64,000 nucleotides of DNA from Ectobacillus funiculus (GCF_042429435.1 NZ_JBHMAF010000008.1); one strand, 5' to 3'; shown: positions 33,520 through 42,617, counted from the first letter of the stretch. A program made the numbers and translations. Notes: a model not told the origin generated them from the letters alone.

Positions 33520-33918
33520 ATGTCCGAAACTTTTCAATCGAACAATTTGCTCACAGAAGAAGACAATCAAGCATTGATGGAAGCTATCGGAGATGCTGTG
33601 ATGCAGGCAATTAAAACCGGAGATTCTGTTTTTGTTTCCTTTCCTAGATACAATTTAATATTGATGGTTGTGCAGGAGGACTTTTCGATTCAAAGCTCGT
33701 TATTTCTGTTGTCAGATTGTGTGAAGAACGAGGAGGGACAACTGCAACTGCCAATGCCGCCTTTATACGCAGGTCGCCGTCACATTATGAATATTGAGGA
33801 TTTTGAAGGTTATTATAATGAAGAGGCAGTAAAACAGTTAGAGCCCAAGGTTGGACAAGCATTATTTTTAATTATGAACCTTTTGCGAACAATTCAATTA
33901 GGATCCGGTGTATATTAG
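33520..33918 (+). CDS. Hypothetical protein (132 aa)
   Basis: ATG preceded by CAGGGGGAAC. The soluble product has an acidic N-terminal helix (LTEEDNQALMEAIGDAVMQA), a central beta-rich part (GDSVFVSFPRYNLILMVVQE) and a C-terminal helix (GQALFLIMNLLRTIQLG). No family is recognised and no motif suggests enzyme activity. It stands alone upstream of the ser genes. Confidence 0.6.
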   Translation: MSETFQSNNLLTEEDNQALMEAIGDAVMQAIKTGDSVFVSFPRYNLILMVVQEDFSIQSSLFLLSDCVKNEEGQLQLPMPPLYAGRRHIMNIEDFEGYYNEEAVKQLEPKVGQALFLIMNLLRTIQLGSGVY

Positions 33919-34185
33919 AAAAGCCAGCTGTTCACAGTAGGCTTTTCTAGCATAATTTATTGCAAAATGGATAGGTGGAAAAAAGTATACATAGATAGTA
34001 ATGTATTATGGGAATTTATAAAAGGTGAAACTTAGGATAATGTCCTGCTGTTTTTATAGTGAATAACAAGAAGAGAGGTAGGTATAGTAAGATAATGAAA
34101 TGGAATCATTTGTTAGCTATTTCGTATAGCATAACTGTAATTGCAAACGATTCCATTGCGTGTTGACAAAAAAGTTCGGAATTCA

Positions 34186-34215
34186 TTGACCAAGGCAGCT
34201 TTTGTAGGGTATAAT
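34186..34215 (+). promoter_or_regulatory. Sigma-A promoter of serC-serA
   Basis: -35 TTGACC and -10 TATAAT separated by 18 bases, about 60 bases before the serC start. Upstream at 34101-34112 and 34144-34155 lies an inverted repeat (TGGAATCATTTG / CAAACGATTCCA), a possible regulator site. Confidence 0.75.
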
Positions 34216-34275
34216 TCAGAAAGTTTAAACATTACGAAAACTTGACAGTTTCTAGATGAAGGGGGAGGGAATGGT

Positions 34276-35355
34276 ATGGAAAGAGTGTATAACTTTTCTG
34301 CCGGTCCATCAATGCTACCACTTCCTGTATTGGAAAAAGCGCAAAAAGAGCTAGTTTCACTTGGAAGTACTGGTATGTCCGTGATGGAAATGAGCCACCG
34401 TTCTGGTGTATACCAAAATATTGTAACAGAAGCGGAGACTCTTTTAAGAGAGTTAATGAATATTCCAGAAAATTATAAGGTGCTGTTTTTGCAAGGTGGC
34501 GCTTCTCTACAATTTTCTATGATTCCGCTAAACTTATTCCGTAACAAGAAGGCTGACTATGTAAACACAGGTTCTTGGTCGAAAAAAGCAGCTTCTGAAG
34601 CAAAGAAGTATGGAGAGGCGCGCGTTGTAGCATCTTCTGAACAAGATCGTTTCACAACTATTCCAGAGCTGCACCGTTCTATGTTTGATCCTGAGGCGGA
34701 CTATGTTCATATTACGACGAACAATACGATTGAAGGAACCTGCTATGCAGAAATTCCAGATACAGGCCATGTACCGCTCGTTGCGGATATGTCTTCTAAT
34801 ATTTTGTCTGAAGTGTATGATGTTTCCAAGTTTGGTTTGATTTACGCAGGTGCGCAAAAGAATATTGGTCCTGCAGGTGTAACAGTCGTAATCATCCGTG
34901 AAGATTTAATTGGTCATGCTCCAGCATTCTGTCCGACAATGCTTGACTATAAAATACATGCTGATAACGAATCGATGTATAACACACCTCCAACGTTTGC
35001 AATTTATATGGCGAAGCTTGTATTTGAATGGTTAAAGGATCTTGGCGGTATTCCAGCAATGGAGAAAATCAATCGTGAAAAAGCGAAGCTGTTGTATGAC
35101 TTTTTAGATGAATCTGAAATGTTCCAATCACCTGTTGCACCAAAATATCGTTCTCTCATGAATATTCCATTTACAAGTCCTTCAGCTGAGCTGGATAAAA
35201 AGTTTGTTCAAGAAGCAAAGGCTGCTGGCTTAGAGACGTTGAAGGGCCACCGCTCCGTTGGCGGTATGCGTGCGAGTATCTATAATGCGATGCCTGTAGA
35301 AGGAGTACAAAAGCTAGTGGCATTTATGAAGGAATTCGAACGGAACAATCGATAG
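34276..35355 (+). CDS. serC: Phosphoserine aminotransferase
   Basis: A 359-residue PLP aminotransferase converting 3-phosphohydroxypyruvate to phosphoserine. It opens with NFSAGPSMLP, has GGASLQFSMIP and NTIEGT, and the PLP Lys195 lies in AGAQKNIGPAG. The C-terminal block GHRSVGGMRASIYNAM is typical of SerC. Normal family length is about 360. The ATG has GGGGGAGGG upstream. It forms a two-gene operon with serA, 12 bases apart, covering the first two steps of serine synthesis; the phosphatase step is elsewhere. Confidence 0.96.
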   Translation: MERVYNFSAGPSMLPLPVLEKAQKELVSLGSTGMSVMEMSHRSGVYQNIVTEAETLLRELMNIPENYKVLFLQGGASLQFSMIPLNLFRNKKADYVNTGSWSKKAASEAKKYGEARVVASSEQDRFTTIPELHRSMFDPEADYVHITTNNTIEGTCYAEIPDTGHVPLVADMSSNILSEVYDVSKFGLIYAGAQKNIGPAGVTVVIIREDLIGHAPAFCPTMLDYKIHADNESMYNTPPTFAIYMAKLVFEWLKDLGGIPAMEKINREKAKLLYDFLDESEMFQSPVAPKYRSLMNIPFTSPSAELDKKFVQEAKAAGLETLKGHRSVGGMRASIYNAMPVEGVQKLVAFMKEFERNNR

Positions 35356-35367
35356 GGGGATTTGCTC

Positions 35368-36546
35368 GTGTTTAAGATTCAAACGTTAAACAATATCGCT
35401 TCCTGCGGTCTTGATATATTTTCGAATGAACGTTATACAATTGAAAAAGAGTGCGAGTCACCAGATGGCATCCTGCTTCGCAGCTATTACATGCATGACA
35501 TGGAGTTGCCAGAAAACCTAAAGGCGATTGCGCGCGCGGGCGCGGGCGTTAATAACATTCCAGTAGATACATGTACGGAAAAAGGAATTGTCGTATTTAA
35601 TACTCCTGGCGCAAATGCAAATGCGGTGAAGGAAATGGTACTAGCAAGTATGCTTTTATCATCCCGTAATTTGTTAGAGGGCGTATCTTGGGCAAAATCA
35701 TTGCAAGGACAAGGTGATGTTGTACCAAAGCTTGTAGAAGCCGGCAAAAAAGAATACGTAGGTAGAGAAATCAAAGGCAAAAAGCTTGGAATTATCGGTC
35801 TTGGTGCAATAGGTGCATTGGTTGCAAATGATGCATTGTCATTAGATATGGAAGTAATCGGATATGATCCATATGTGTCCGTGGAAACAGCATGGAGATT
35901 ATCTCGCCAAGTGCAGCGTGCTCTTAGCATTGAGCAAATTTTCTCTACATGTGACTTTATTACAATTCATGTTCCGCTTACAGAGCAAACGAAGGAAAGC
36001 ATTAATGCACAAGCATTTGGATTAATGAAAAAAGGTGTTTGCCTTATGAACTTCTCACGCGGTGAGCTTGTGAATGAAGAGGACTTAAGAGTGGCATTAG
36101 AAGAAGGAATTCTTGGTTCTTATATAACAGATTTCCCGAACGAGAATGTTCTTGGTATGAAAAATGTTATTCCAATTCCTCACCTTGGCGCATCCACGCT
36201 TGAGTCTGAGGAGAACTGTGCAATTATGGCTGCAAGACAAATGCGTGATTATTTAGAAACAGGAAATATCAAAAACTCTGTAAACTATCCGAATGTTGAG
36301 CTTCCTTACTTTGGACAAAAGCGTATTACAGTTGCGCATAAAAATGTTCCAAACATGGTTGGACAAATGACGGCTGCTTTGGCTGAGCACGGTATTAATA
36401 TTGCCGATATGATTAATCGCAGCAAAGGCGGTTATGCTTACACAGTTATTGATATTGATAATAGTTTTGATGCGACAATTAAAGATGATATCGCAACTAG
36501 AATTCGCAGCATTGAAGGTGTAGCTGCAGTTCGTATTTTCCAATAA
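35368..36546 (+). CDS. serA: D-3-phosphoglycerate dehydrogenase, short ACT-domain form
   Basis: A 392-residue enzyme oxidising 3-phosphoglycerate, the first step of serine synthesis. It has NAD motif GLGAIGALVA, the catalytic Arg region NFSRGEL, a Glu in the following helix, His272 in PHLGAST, and a C-terminal ACT domain (about 320-392) for serine feedback. At about 390 residues it lacks the intervening ASB domain of the B. subtilis SerA (about 525). I start at GTG 35368, 7 bases after GGGGGA. It is translated from the serC transcript and followed by two hairpins. Confidence 0.94.
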   Translation: MFKIQTLNNIASCGLDIFSNERYTIEKECESPDGILLRSYYMHDMELPENLKAIARAGAGVNNIPVDTCTEKGIVVFNTPGANANAVKEMVLASMLLSSRNLLEGVSWAKSLQGQGDVVPKLVEAGKKEYVGREIKGKKLGIIGLGAIGALVANDALSLDMEVIGYDPYVSVETAWRLSRQVQRALSIEQIFSTCDFITIHVPLTEQTKESINAQAFGLMKKGVCLMNFSRGELVNEEDLRVALEEGILGSYITDFPNENVLGMKNVIPIPHLGASTLESEENCAIMAARQMRDYLETGNIKNSVNYPNVELPYFGQKRITVAHKNVPNMVGQMTAALAEHGINIADMINRSKGGYAYTVIDIDNSFDATIKDDIATRIRSIEGVAAVRIFQ

Positions 36547-36552
36547 GACTTC

Positions 36553-36586
36553 CAAGACAAAGTCCGCATATGCGGACTTTGTCTTG
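36553..36586 (+). terminator. Terminator after serA
   Basis: Nearly perfect stem AAGACAAAGTCCGCA/TGCGGACTTTGTCTT. Confidence 0.88.
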
Positions 36587-36596
36587 TTCCTCTGTG

Positions 36597-36655
36597 TAAA
36601 AATAAGCTGATTGAACAGGCGAATTATGAGCCATTCAGTCAGCTTATTTTTACTT
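36597..36655 (+). terminator. Second hairpin after serA
   Basis: Stem AAAAATAAGCTGA with TCAGCTTATTTTT. It is symmetrical and could act in both directions. Confidence 0.65.
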
Positions 36656-36659
36656 TTTT

Positions 36660-36793
36660 GCACTGTAAGAAAGTAAAAATTCCCAGCTAGAAGTGAATTC
36701 GACGTAGCGGGTAATTTTAGGAATACAGTATAAGTGCAACTACGCCTCTGTCTTTGCCCAAGAGCAGGGCTCGCCAATCAGCGAGTTTTCTTT
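36660..36793 (+). repeat. Repeat A, full-length, first of a tandem pair
   Basis: Begins GCACTGTAAGAAAG, contains GAATTCGACGTAGCGG, and ends CTCGCCAATCAGCGAGTTTTC. The two tandem copies here are much more alike than those at 31658-31930. Confidence 0.9.
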
Positions 36794-36928
36794 ACACTGT
36801 AAGAAAGTATAAATTCCCAGCTAGAAGCGAATTCGACGTAGCGGGGAATTTTAGGAATACAGTATAAGTGCAACTACGCTTCTGTCTTCGCCCAAGAGCA
36901 GGGCTCGCCAATCAGCGAGTTTTCTTTA
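36794..36928 (+). repeat. Repeat A, full-length, second of a tandem pair
   Basis: Near-identical to the preceding copy. It ends a few bases before the 3' end of the convergent DinB-family gene. Confidence 0.9.
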
Positions 36929-36930
36929 TT

Positions 36931-37458
36931 TTACAATGCCTGTAAGTATCTTTCTTGGAGGATTGTTGCATGATGGAGCGCATGTCCAGCAATAATGTAA
37001 GCAAGTGCACGCGCAGTCACAGGACCGCCATTTGCTGTTCCGCTTCTCGTCCACGCGTCTTCAGGAAGTATACGAATAAGTGAAATAGTCGCATGCCGCA
37101 CCGCAGAAAAATCATTTAGGAGCTGCTGCATAGAGAGTCGTTCATAGGAAGCGTGCTGTACATATACATTTTCATCAAAGCCAGCCAGATCTGTTGTATC
37201 ACCGCGTCCAATCCGTAAAAGGCGATAGCTCATAATACGTTCGGTATCTGTTATATGACCAAGTACTTCCTTTATGCTCCATTTCCCTTGGGCATAGCGA
37301 TAGCTGCTTTGTTCCTCTGAAATTGTCCCAAGCAATGTTATGATTTCCTCAGCTTGACGTGTTAGTAGGGAACATAAATCTCCTTCTAAAATAGCATCTA
37401 CATATTTTTGATAATAAGTTATATATTCTTCTCTTTCTGGCTTTTTGATGATCATCAT
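36931..37458 (-). CDS. DinB family protein (DinB_2)
   Basis: A 175-residue four-helix-bundle protein of the DinB/YfiT superfamily. Potential metal-binding His residues occur in the expected places: EVLGHITDTERIMSYR (first His), and GHALHHATILQERY near the C-terminus (H-x-x-H pair). Members are putative metal-dependent enzymes, including thiol-dependent transferases (bacillithiol S-transferase BstA belongs here). That link is notable because bshB2 is in the window, but substrate cannot be assigned. The gene is convergent with serC-serA, separated by two repeat A copies. Confidence 0.85.
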   Translation of the reverse strand: MMIIKKPEREEYITYYQKYVDAILEGDLCSLLTRQAEEIITLLGTISEEQSSYRYAQGKWSIKEVLGHITDTERIMSYRLLRIGRGDTTDLAGFDENVYVQHASYERLSMQQLLNDFSAVRHATISLIRILPEDAWTRSGTANGGPVTARALAYIIAGHALHHATILQERYLQAL

Positions 37459-37906
37459 TCTTTTCTCCTCTCTTTCTGTAAATTTCCACCATTTCTAATC
37501 ATACTACGCTTTTGTCCATTTGTCGAAATTTTCGCATCTCAAAATAGCTGCTCCCCAACCAAGTGTTGCTTATTAAACGTAATCTTGTAAGCAAATCTGC
37601 ACGAAAAGTACAAATTGACAGGATAGAAGTGGATATGATATCTTTAAAGTGTTTTTAATGCACTTTACAGATTGTTGGGTTGTTTCGGAATGAGACAAAC
37701 AGCATACCATTTCTCGTTTGATTTGAAATTTTCCTATAAGCAATTGAGTTCTTGAGGTACATGTCCTGATGGCATGTACTTTTTCTTTTGAATAAGAACA
37801 GCATTATATACAATGCAGCATGGAAAGTGCATTATAATAGAAACTATCTGTATTGATATTCCAACCTACTGTAAACCATACTAAGGAAAAACAAGGAGAT
37901 GAACTC
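37459..37906 (+). other. Gap with a terminator-like hairpin
   Basis: A hairpin GTACATG-TCCTGATGG-CATGTAC followed by TTTTTC lies at 37757-37785, with no gene directly before it. It may terminate a short leader or small RNA transcribed from about 37620 (TTGACA at 37615-37620). No other element is seen before the NrnB-like start. Confidence 0.4.
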
Positions 37907-39073
37907 ATGTATCATATATACTCTCATAACGATCTAGACGGTATCGGATGCGGCATTGTAGCAAAGCTTGCATTTGGAAACGAGATTGAGGTTCGCTATA
38001 ACTCGATTGCGGGCTTGAACGATCGAGTGGGCCGTTTTTTAGACACAGCTCAGTTAGAAGACCAGTTATTTATTACGGATTTATCTGTGAATGAGGAGAA
38101 TGAAGCAAGAATAAGTGATTTTGTACATAGAGGAGGGAAAGCAAGACTGTTAGATCATCATAAAACAGCCTTGCATTTAAATAAACATGAGTGGGCATCT
38201 GTACAGGTGAAGTACGAGGATGACAGATTGGCATGTGCAACTTCATTGTTTTATGAGTTTCTAGTAAATCAAGGCTTTTTGGAGCCATCACCTGCTGCTG
38301 CTGAATTTGTGGAACTCGTACGTCAATATGATACTTGGGAATGGGAAAAGCATCAGAATCTAAAGGCAAAAATGCTGAACGATCTTCTTTATTTGCTCTC
38401 GATAGAGGAATTCGAAGAAAAGATGGTTGAGCGTCTAAAGGCTGCTGAATCATTTCAGTTTGATGACTTTGAAGAAAAGCTGTTAGAGATGGAACAGGAA
38501 AAAATTAAAAGATATGTGCGCAAGAAAAAGCGCGAACTGATACAAACCACGATTAATGATCTTTGTGTTGGAGTTGTACACGCTGAATCGTATCATTCAG
38601 AGCTTGGTAATGAGTTAGGAAAGGAATACGAGCATTTGGATTACATTGCGATTGTAAACATGGGAGGGAGGAAGGTAGGATTTCGGACCATTCATGATAG
38701 CGTAGATGTTTCGGAAATTGCCGGCTTTTTTGGCGGTGGCGGTCATGTGAAGGCATCTGGCTGTCCTCTTACTGAAGAGGCATTTAGTGTGTATGTGACA
38801 AATATATTCCATCTTCCTGCTGTAAAGGAAGATGCACCTAAAAATACACGTAACCTAAAACAGTCTGAGCATGGTTCACTGTATCAAAATCATGAAAAAG
38901 AATTGATTTTCATTCATCCTCTAAATGAAAAATGGGGAATTATTCACCAAAAAAATAAATTGGAGAAGGAATTTCCTTCATTTGAAGAAGCAGAACGCTT
39001 TATAAAGCGACACTACACTTGTTGGCTAGCGGATGATGAGAAATTCGTGAATTATATTCCGGTAAGTAAATAG
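37907..39073 (+). CDS. nrnB: Oligoribonuclease/nanoRNase NrnB-like DHH phosphoesterase
   Basis: A 388-residue DHH-family phosphoesterase similar to B. subtilis NrnB (YngD). The catalytic metal motifs are SHNDLDGIGCG at the N-terminus, ITDLS, LLDHHKTAL (DHH) and the C-terminal DHHA1-like GFFGGGGHVKASGCP. NrnB degrades 2-5 nt RNAs at the end of mRNA decay. The start ATG 37907 has ACAAGGAG upstream; an extended frame from 37853 has no ribosome site. It is monocistronic with a terminator at 39133. Confidence 0.9.
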   Translation: MYHIYSHNDLDGIGCGIVAKLAFGNEIEVRYNSIAGLNDRVGRFLDTAQLEDQLFITDLSVNEENEARISDFVHRGGKARLLDHHKTALHLNKHEWASVQVKYEDDRLACATSLFYEFLVNQGFLEPSPAAAEFVELVRQYDTWEWEKHQNLKAKMLNDLLYLLSIEEFEEKMVERLKAAESFQFDDFEEKLLEMEQEKIKRYVRKKKRELIQTTINDLCVGVVHAESYHSELGNELGKEYEHLDYIAIVNMGGRKVGFRTIHDSVDVSEIAGFFGGGGHVKASGCPLTEEAFSVYVTNIFHLPAVKEDAPKNTRNLKQSEHGSLYQNHEKELIFIHPLNEKWGIIHQKNKLEKEFPSFEEAERFIKRHYTCWLADDEKFVNYIPVSK

Positions 39074-39132
39074 TGTAAAGTAAACATAGAAAAGGCATTG
39101 TCTCGCCGATTTGAGACGGTATACAGCAGCTA

Positions 39133-39176
39133 AAACAATACCCCCTGTTTCAGTAGGAAAGGGGGCATTGTTTTTT
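39133..39176 (+). terminator. Terminator after nrnB
   Basis: Stem AACAATACCCCC with GGGGGCATTGTT followed by TTTTT. It may also serve the convergent HesB-like gene. Confidence 0.85.
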
Positions 39177-39248
39177 AGAAATGGATATACTACCTTTTTG
39201 CTTATATGCAGCCGTATAGAAACTCATTTCTTTGCGTTCATTTTCACT

Positions 39249-39551
39249 TTACTTACGTTTTACAGATAAACCATAGGCAAGCGTTTCATTTGGTGTAGTA
39301 AGTCGAAAGGCAGCTACATGATCTAGCTTTACTTTGCTTCCAAGATAGTCTCTTGCAAAGGAATTCGCCAAAATGGTGAGTCCGTTTTTTTCAAAAATAA
39401 CATCATCGTGTTGTCGCTCATCTAGAGTTAGGTCGATATCGACGACAGCGCTGCATGTACCTACCGGCTGAATATCAATACGCAGGCAAAGCGGCGCTAT
39501 ATTAAGCTTTTTAAGTTGTTCCTCTGCGCTTTCAGTAATAATAAATTCCAT
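39249..39551 (-). CDS. HesB/YqkB-like iron-sulfur cluster biosynthesis family protein
   Basis: A 100-residue protein of the HesB-like fold similar to B. subtilis YqkB. It opens MEFIITESAEEQLKKLNI, then has LCLRIDIQPVGTCSAVVDID. The classical A-type carrier Cys motifs (CGCG at the C-terminus) are absent; only the GTC cysteine and one other Cys are seen, so cluster binding is doubtful. The start is set at the ATG after AAAGGGGGAC; an upstream extension to 39593 overlaps that site. Confidence 0.8.
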   Translation of the reverse strand: MEFIITESAEEQLKKLNIAPLCLRIDIQPVGTCSAVVDIDLTLDERQHDDVIFEKNGLTILANSFARDYLGSKVKLDHVAAFRLTTPNETLAYGLSVKRK

Positions 39552-39798
39552 AAAAAGTCCCCCTTTTTTGATTTGCTCACGTTTTGACCACATTGAGATT
39601 ATTCACAGTGCGAAATATGATTGTAGCTTGGCTTTTTCATTGTACACGTTTAAATAGCAAATCTTCAAACTTTTGTGCAGTTTCATCCTGCAATGCGGGA
39701 CCACATAGCTATATGTGTTTTAACATAACATTTGATACAGGAAGTCACAGGTTTAGATTTTTTGCGATCGGAACTAGTCTCAAGTGACTTCCGAATAC

Positions 39799-40020
39799 TT
39801 ATAGAGTAAATGTTTGGTTTTCATCGGATTTATTAGCATTTCCTACATTTGTTTTACTAACACCATTAAATGTGTTTACAGAATATCCAGTATTTGATGA
39901 TCCAGCTCCATGATAGCCCTTTTCAGTTGATATTGGTGTTACCTCATAAGTATCTCCTATGTTAAAAGCACCAGTGACGTCAATGTTGCTTATTACAATT
40001 CCTTTAACAATTGAAGGCAT
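39799..40020 (-). CDS. GerPF/GerPA-like spore germination protein
   Basis: A 73-residue protein with the GerPF-family pattern: MPSIVKGIVISNIDVTGAFN, GDTYEVTPIST, and a Gly/Ser/Asn-rich middle (GAGSSNTGYSVNTFNGVSKT). GerP proteins help small germinants cross the spore coat. The rest of the gerPA-F operon is absent here, so this is a stand-alone paralogue, as is common in Bacillus genomes. The start codon is preceded by a moderate ribosome site. Confidence 0.88.
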   Translation of the reverse strand: MPSIVKGIVISNIDVTGAFNIGDTYEVTPISTEKGYHGAGSSNTGYSVNTFNGVSKTNVGNANKSDENQTFTL

Positions 40021-40286
40021 TGTTTCGCCTACTTTCCCAATATTTTTATTCCACTAACAAAAGGTAAGGACCCTTTATATATTGAAGGTTACAATTTTTT
40101 TAATGTATAAACTCTGTGAAGTTTGGTAATACCTTTTTCAGTATATGATAAATGTTTTAGGAGTGGTGTTTTGTTCTTTTATTAATATGTTTTACATTCT
40201 TTGTTTTCTAAGTTATTCACTTGTATATCGCATACATGTCAAGTTTGACATAATCTCACATTACCGTCCAATTCACAATGTGCTTC

Positions 40287-40430
40287 TCTTCATCCTGGAG
40301 AGAGAAAGCGCGGGTATGGATGTGGGAGGCGACGATGAAGAGAAAGGAGTAATCTTTGCGAGCGGATGAATGAGGAGACTATATTCTGTGTACCTCATGC
40401 CGGCGGAAAAGACTCGCAGGCTATGGATAT
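40287..40430 (+). promoter_or_regulatory. Structured leader-like sequence upstream of terC
   Basis: A purine-rich stretch with nested inverted repeats: GCGAG (about 40358) with CTCGC (about 40414), enclosing ATGAGG/CCTCAT. Unlike the surrounding AT-rich sequence it is GC-balanced. It does not match the manganese (yybP-ykoY), glycine, SAM or c-di-AMP consensus that I know. It may be an unassigned cis-regulatory RNA for the TerC gene. The rest of 40021-40627 has only unsupported short frames. Confidence 0.35.
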
Positions 40431-40627
40431 TTCGCTTAATAAGGATAATGGACGGTTAATAAATAGAATTCAGGGCAAGTTAAATATGCCTTGGATTATC
40501 AGTGTATTTGCAACTGGTTATGTTAGTCCTTACTTTCACAAGGATGTGAAATATGTTGGTCGTAAGATAAGTTTGTTGCTACAAGTGAAAAGTAGAATTA
40601 CAGCACGATTCATTGGAGGAATTGAAA

Positions 40628-41317
40628 TTGATAGAAGGGTTGTTCGTAGACTTAGTTAAAATCATTTTTATTAATATCATTCTAAGCGGTGACAATGCAG
40701 TTGTGATTGCATTAGCTTGTCGAAATCTTCCTGAAAATAAGAAGAAAAAAGCAGTTTTTTGGGGGAGTTTTGGTGCTATTGCTTTAAGGATAGTCCTTAC
40801 TTTTGTGACGGTTTGGTTATTGCAGATTCCTTACTTTCAAATCGTAGGAGGAATTTTATTACTGTGGATCGCGGTTAAGCTAATAGATGGTGAAGACGAA
40901 GGAGAAGATCTTGAAGGTAGCAGCAGTATGGTTCAGGCGATTAGAACCATCATTATGGCGGACTTAGTAATGAGTCTTGATAATGTCATAGCGATTGCAG
41001 GAGTAGCAGAAGGAAACCTTTTGCTCATTATAATCGGATTAGCTGTTAGTATCCCGTTAATCATTTGGTGCAGTCAACTATTAATGAATTTAATGAATCG
41101 TTTTCCCATCCTTATTGTATTAGGTGCAGCTCTACTTGGGTATACGGCCGGAGAAATGATGTTAAACGATAAAGGGATTGCCCATTTTGTGGAGAGCAAA
41201 TTTCCTTTAGGACATATTATTATTCCAGTTGCATTAGCAATTTTGGTTATTATAACTGGCAAGTTAAAAAATAAAGAGTTGGAAAAAACGGACAAGGCTT
41301 CGTTGGAGAGGGGCTAA
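40628..41317 (+). CDS. TerC family integral membrane protein (YjbE/YceF-like)
   Basis: A protein of about 229 residues with seven helices and the two TerC signatures: NIILSGDNAVVIALACRNLP in the first helix pair and the repeat DLVMSLDNVIAIAGVAEGN in the fourth. These Asp-containing motifs are the predicted metal path. TerC relatives (YceF, YkoY) export manganese or help metalate secreted proteins; this one is nearest the YjbE subgroup. I start at TTG 40628, with GGAGG 8 bases upstream; TTG 40613 overlaps the ribosome site. A structured leader may regulate it. Confidence 0.87.
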   Translation: MIEGLFVDLVKIIFINIILSGDNAVVIALACRNLPENKKKKAVFWGSFGAIALRIVLTFVTVWLLQIPYFQIVGGILLLWIAVKLIDGEDEGEDLEGSSSMVQAIRTIIMADLVMSLDNVIAIAGVAEGNLLLIIIGLAVSIPLIIWCSQLLMNLMNRFPILIVLGAALLGYTAGEMMLNDKGIAHFVESKFPLGHIIIPVALAILVIITGKLKNKELEKTDKASLERG

Positions 41318-41372
41318 TGCCCTTCTCTGCAACATATGACTGATTTTTTAAAAAAATCTGTGTGAGGGGATT

Positions 41373-41511
41373 GAGGCCACTGAAAAAGTGTGTGATTTCG
41401 GTAAATAAAGAAACTTTTATCAATATACAGAAAATAAAAACAAGCTAATCCTCTACATATAGTAGGTGGTCAGCTTGTTTTTCTCTTTAAGTGGACTTTT
41501 TCAGTGCCCTC
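41373..41511 (+). mobile_element. MITE-like element with 17-bp terminal inverted repeats
   Basis: About 139 bp bounded by GAGGCCACTGAAAAAGT and ACTTTTTCAGTGCCCTC (one mismatch). Flanking direct repeats AGGGGATTGAG and AGGGGATTTGAG are near-identical. It encloses a strong internal hairpin (AAAACAAGCT ... AGCTTGTTTT). It has no coding capacity. The ends recall those of IS1182-type elements as I remember them, but the parent element is not in the window. Confidence 0.55.
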
Positions 41512-41531
41512 AGGGGATTTGAGTTATTTTT

Positions 41532-41660
41532 TTATTGCTGTTGTTTATAAAATCCAATTAATTCCTGAATGGAATGGATTATTTCGCCAAATTGAAATGT
41601 AAATAATGACAATGCTGATAAAGAAAAGAAAATAACAGGGACTAGACGAAACCAATGCAT
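41532..41660 (-). CDS. Small membrane protein (42 aa)
   Basis: ATG with a GGAGGG site 6 bases upstream. The product MHWFRLVPVIFFSLSALSLF continues with one hydrophobic helix and a polar tail ending KQQQ. No family is recognised. The clear ribosome site supports it. It ends 20 bases from the MITE-like element. Confidence 0.45.
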   Translation of the reverse strand: MHWFRLVPVIFFSLSALSLFTFQFGEIIHSIQELIGFYKQQQ

Positions 41661-42024
41661 TGTATTCCCTCCGTTTCAAAATAATTTAACAAGAATAATA
41701 TAAAAGTATTTAATAAAGATAATAATACTAATCATAAGTTTTATCAAGTGTAAATTTTTATTAGATTAATAATTAATAAGATTAAGTTTTTGAAGGAAGT
41801 ACCGGCGGTAAAATATTTATTCAAGTTTAGTCACATAAAAAAATATTTTGTTATTTCTATAATAATACAAGACTTGGTTAACATAGTGTTTTATAACGGA
41901 TTAAAATATATAATGGTGATTGCTATAATACTTACAATTTTCTACTCTAATTTCTAATAATCTTTATGATTTCATTTCTTATTCCTTAATGTATAAATAA
42001 CCTTCTGTGAAGGGGTTGTTTGGT
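41661..42024 (+). other. AT-rich gap, nothing recognised
   Basis: Divergent upstream regions of two small membrane-protein genes. Very AT-rich, with no clear hairpin or repeat. Confidence 0.3.
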
Positions 42025-42210
42025 TTGAATAGAAATAAAAATATGCCTATCATCATTTTCTTGTGTATCTTCTTATCAATAGTTCTTGTTGTGAATGCTC
42101 TCCTCCATATTAAGATATATATTGTGTATAGCTCAGGTATCGGTTCTTTATTATTGATAGGAGTAATAGTTCTAACTATTATTATTCTTTATCTCAAGGG
42201 TTATAAGTAA
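42025..42210 (+). CDS. Small two-helix membrane protein (61 aa)
   Basis: TTG start 9 bases after AAGGGG; an upstream GTG at 42007 overlaps the site. The product begins NRNKNMPIIIFLCIFLSIVL and has a second hydrophobic segment ending IIILYLKGYK. No family is recognised. It could be a phage or stress-related membrane peptide, but nothing around it tells. Confidence 0.5.
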   Translation: MNRNKNMPIIIFLCIFLSIVLVVNALLHIKIYIVYSSGIGSLLLIGVIVLTIIILYLKGYK

Positions 42211-42502
42211 CGAAAATTTTATCAGGGTGCTCTTTGTAACTGTATACTTTGTCTAGACCGTATCCTTGTTTAATCGGTTCTTTCATTGGTTTTACCTATA
42301 CATTTCAACTTAACTTCATTATAATAATACGAAGTGTTCATATAGTGAATGCTTTTTTCTTTTGGAGAAAACGAAAAAAATATTAAGATAAATATATAGA
42401 ATGTGTAAAGTTCCGTGTTAATTGCTATTTTTTTAGAACCAGTTATAAAAATTTTGTAATATTTTTCTCTGTACTAAAACTCGACAAAAAATTATAATTA
42501 TT

Positions 42503-42582
42503 AAGGGCAAACCTTGTGAAAACTAGGGACGCAAAGCTTTAGGGGCTAAAATAGCGAACGCTATCAAGCTAGCCAGCTGCCG
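42503..42582 (+). promoter_or_regulatory. Cyclic di-GMP-I (GEMM) riboswitch
   Basis: The GEMM core is clear: AAGGGCAAACC, GGGACGCAAAGC, TTTAGGGGCTA, a variable hairpin ATAGCG-AA-CGCTAT, and the closing AGCTAGCCAGCTGCC. It ends 35 bases before the ArsR-like gene at 42618. No T-rich terminator separates them; the sequence GTTCACGGGAAAG and the ribosome site GAGGAG lie directly after, so control of translation start is the likelier mode. The region 42211-42502 before it holds the promoter and nothing else recognised. Confidence 0.9.
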
Positions 42583-42617
42583 TTCACGGGAAAGAAAAAT
42601 TAGAGGAGTGAATGTAT

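Noticed and set aside
40287..40430. Glycine or manganese riboswitch before terC
   Set aside because: Although GGAGAGAG and nested stems are suggestive, the obligatory conserved blocks of either class are missing.
40145..40659. Two overlapping open frames before terC
   Set aside because: They cover the purine-rich structured leader, lack ribosome sites and do not read like proteins.
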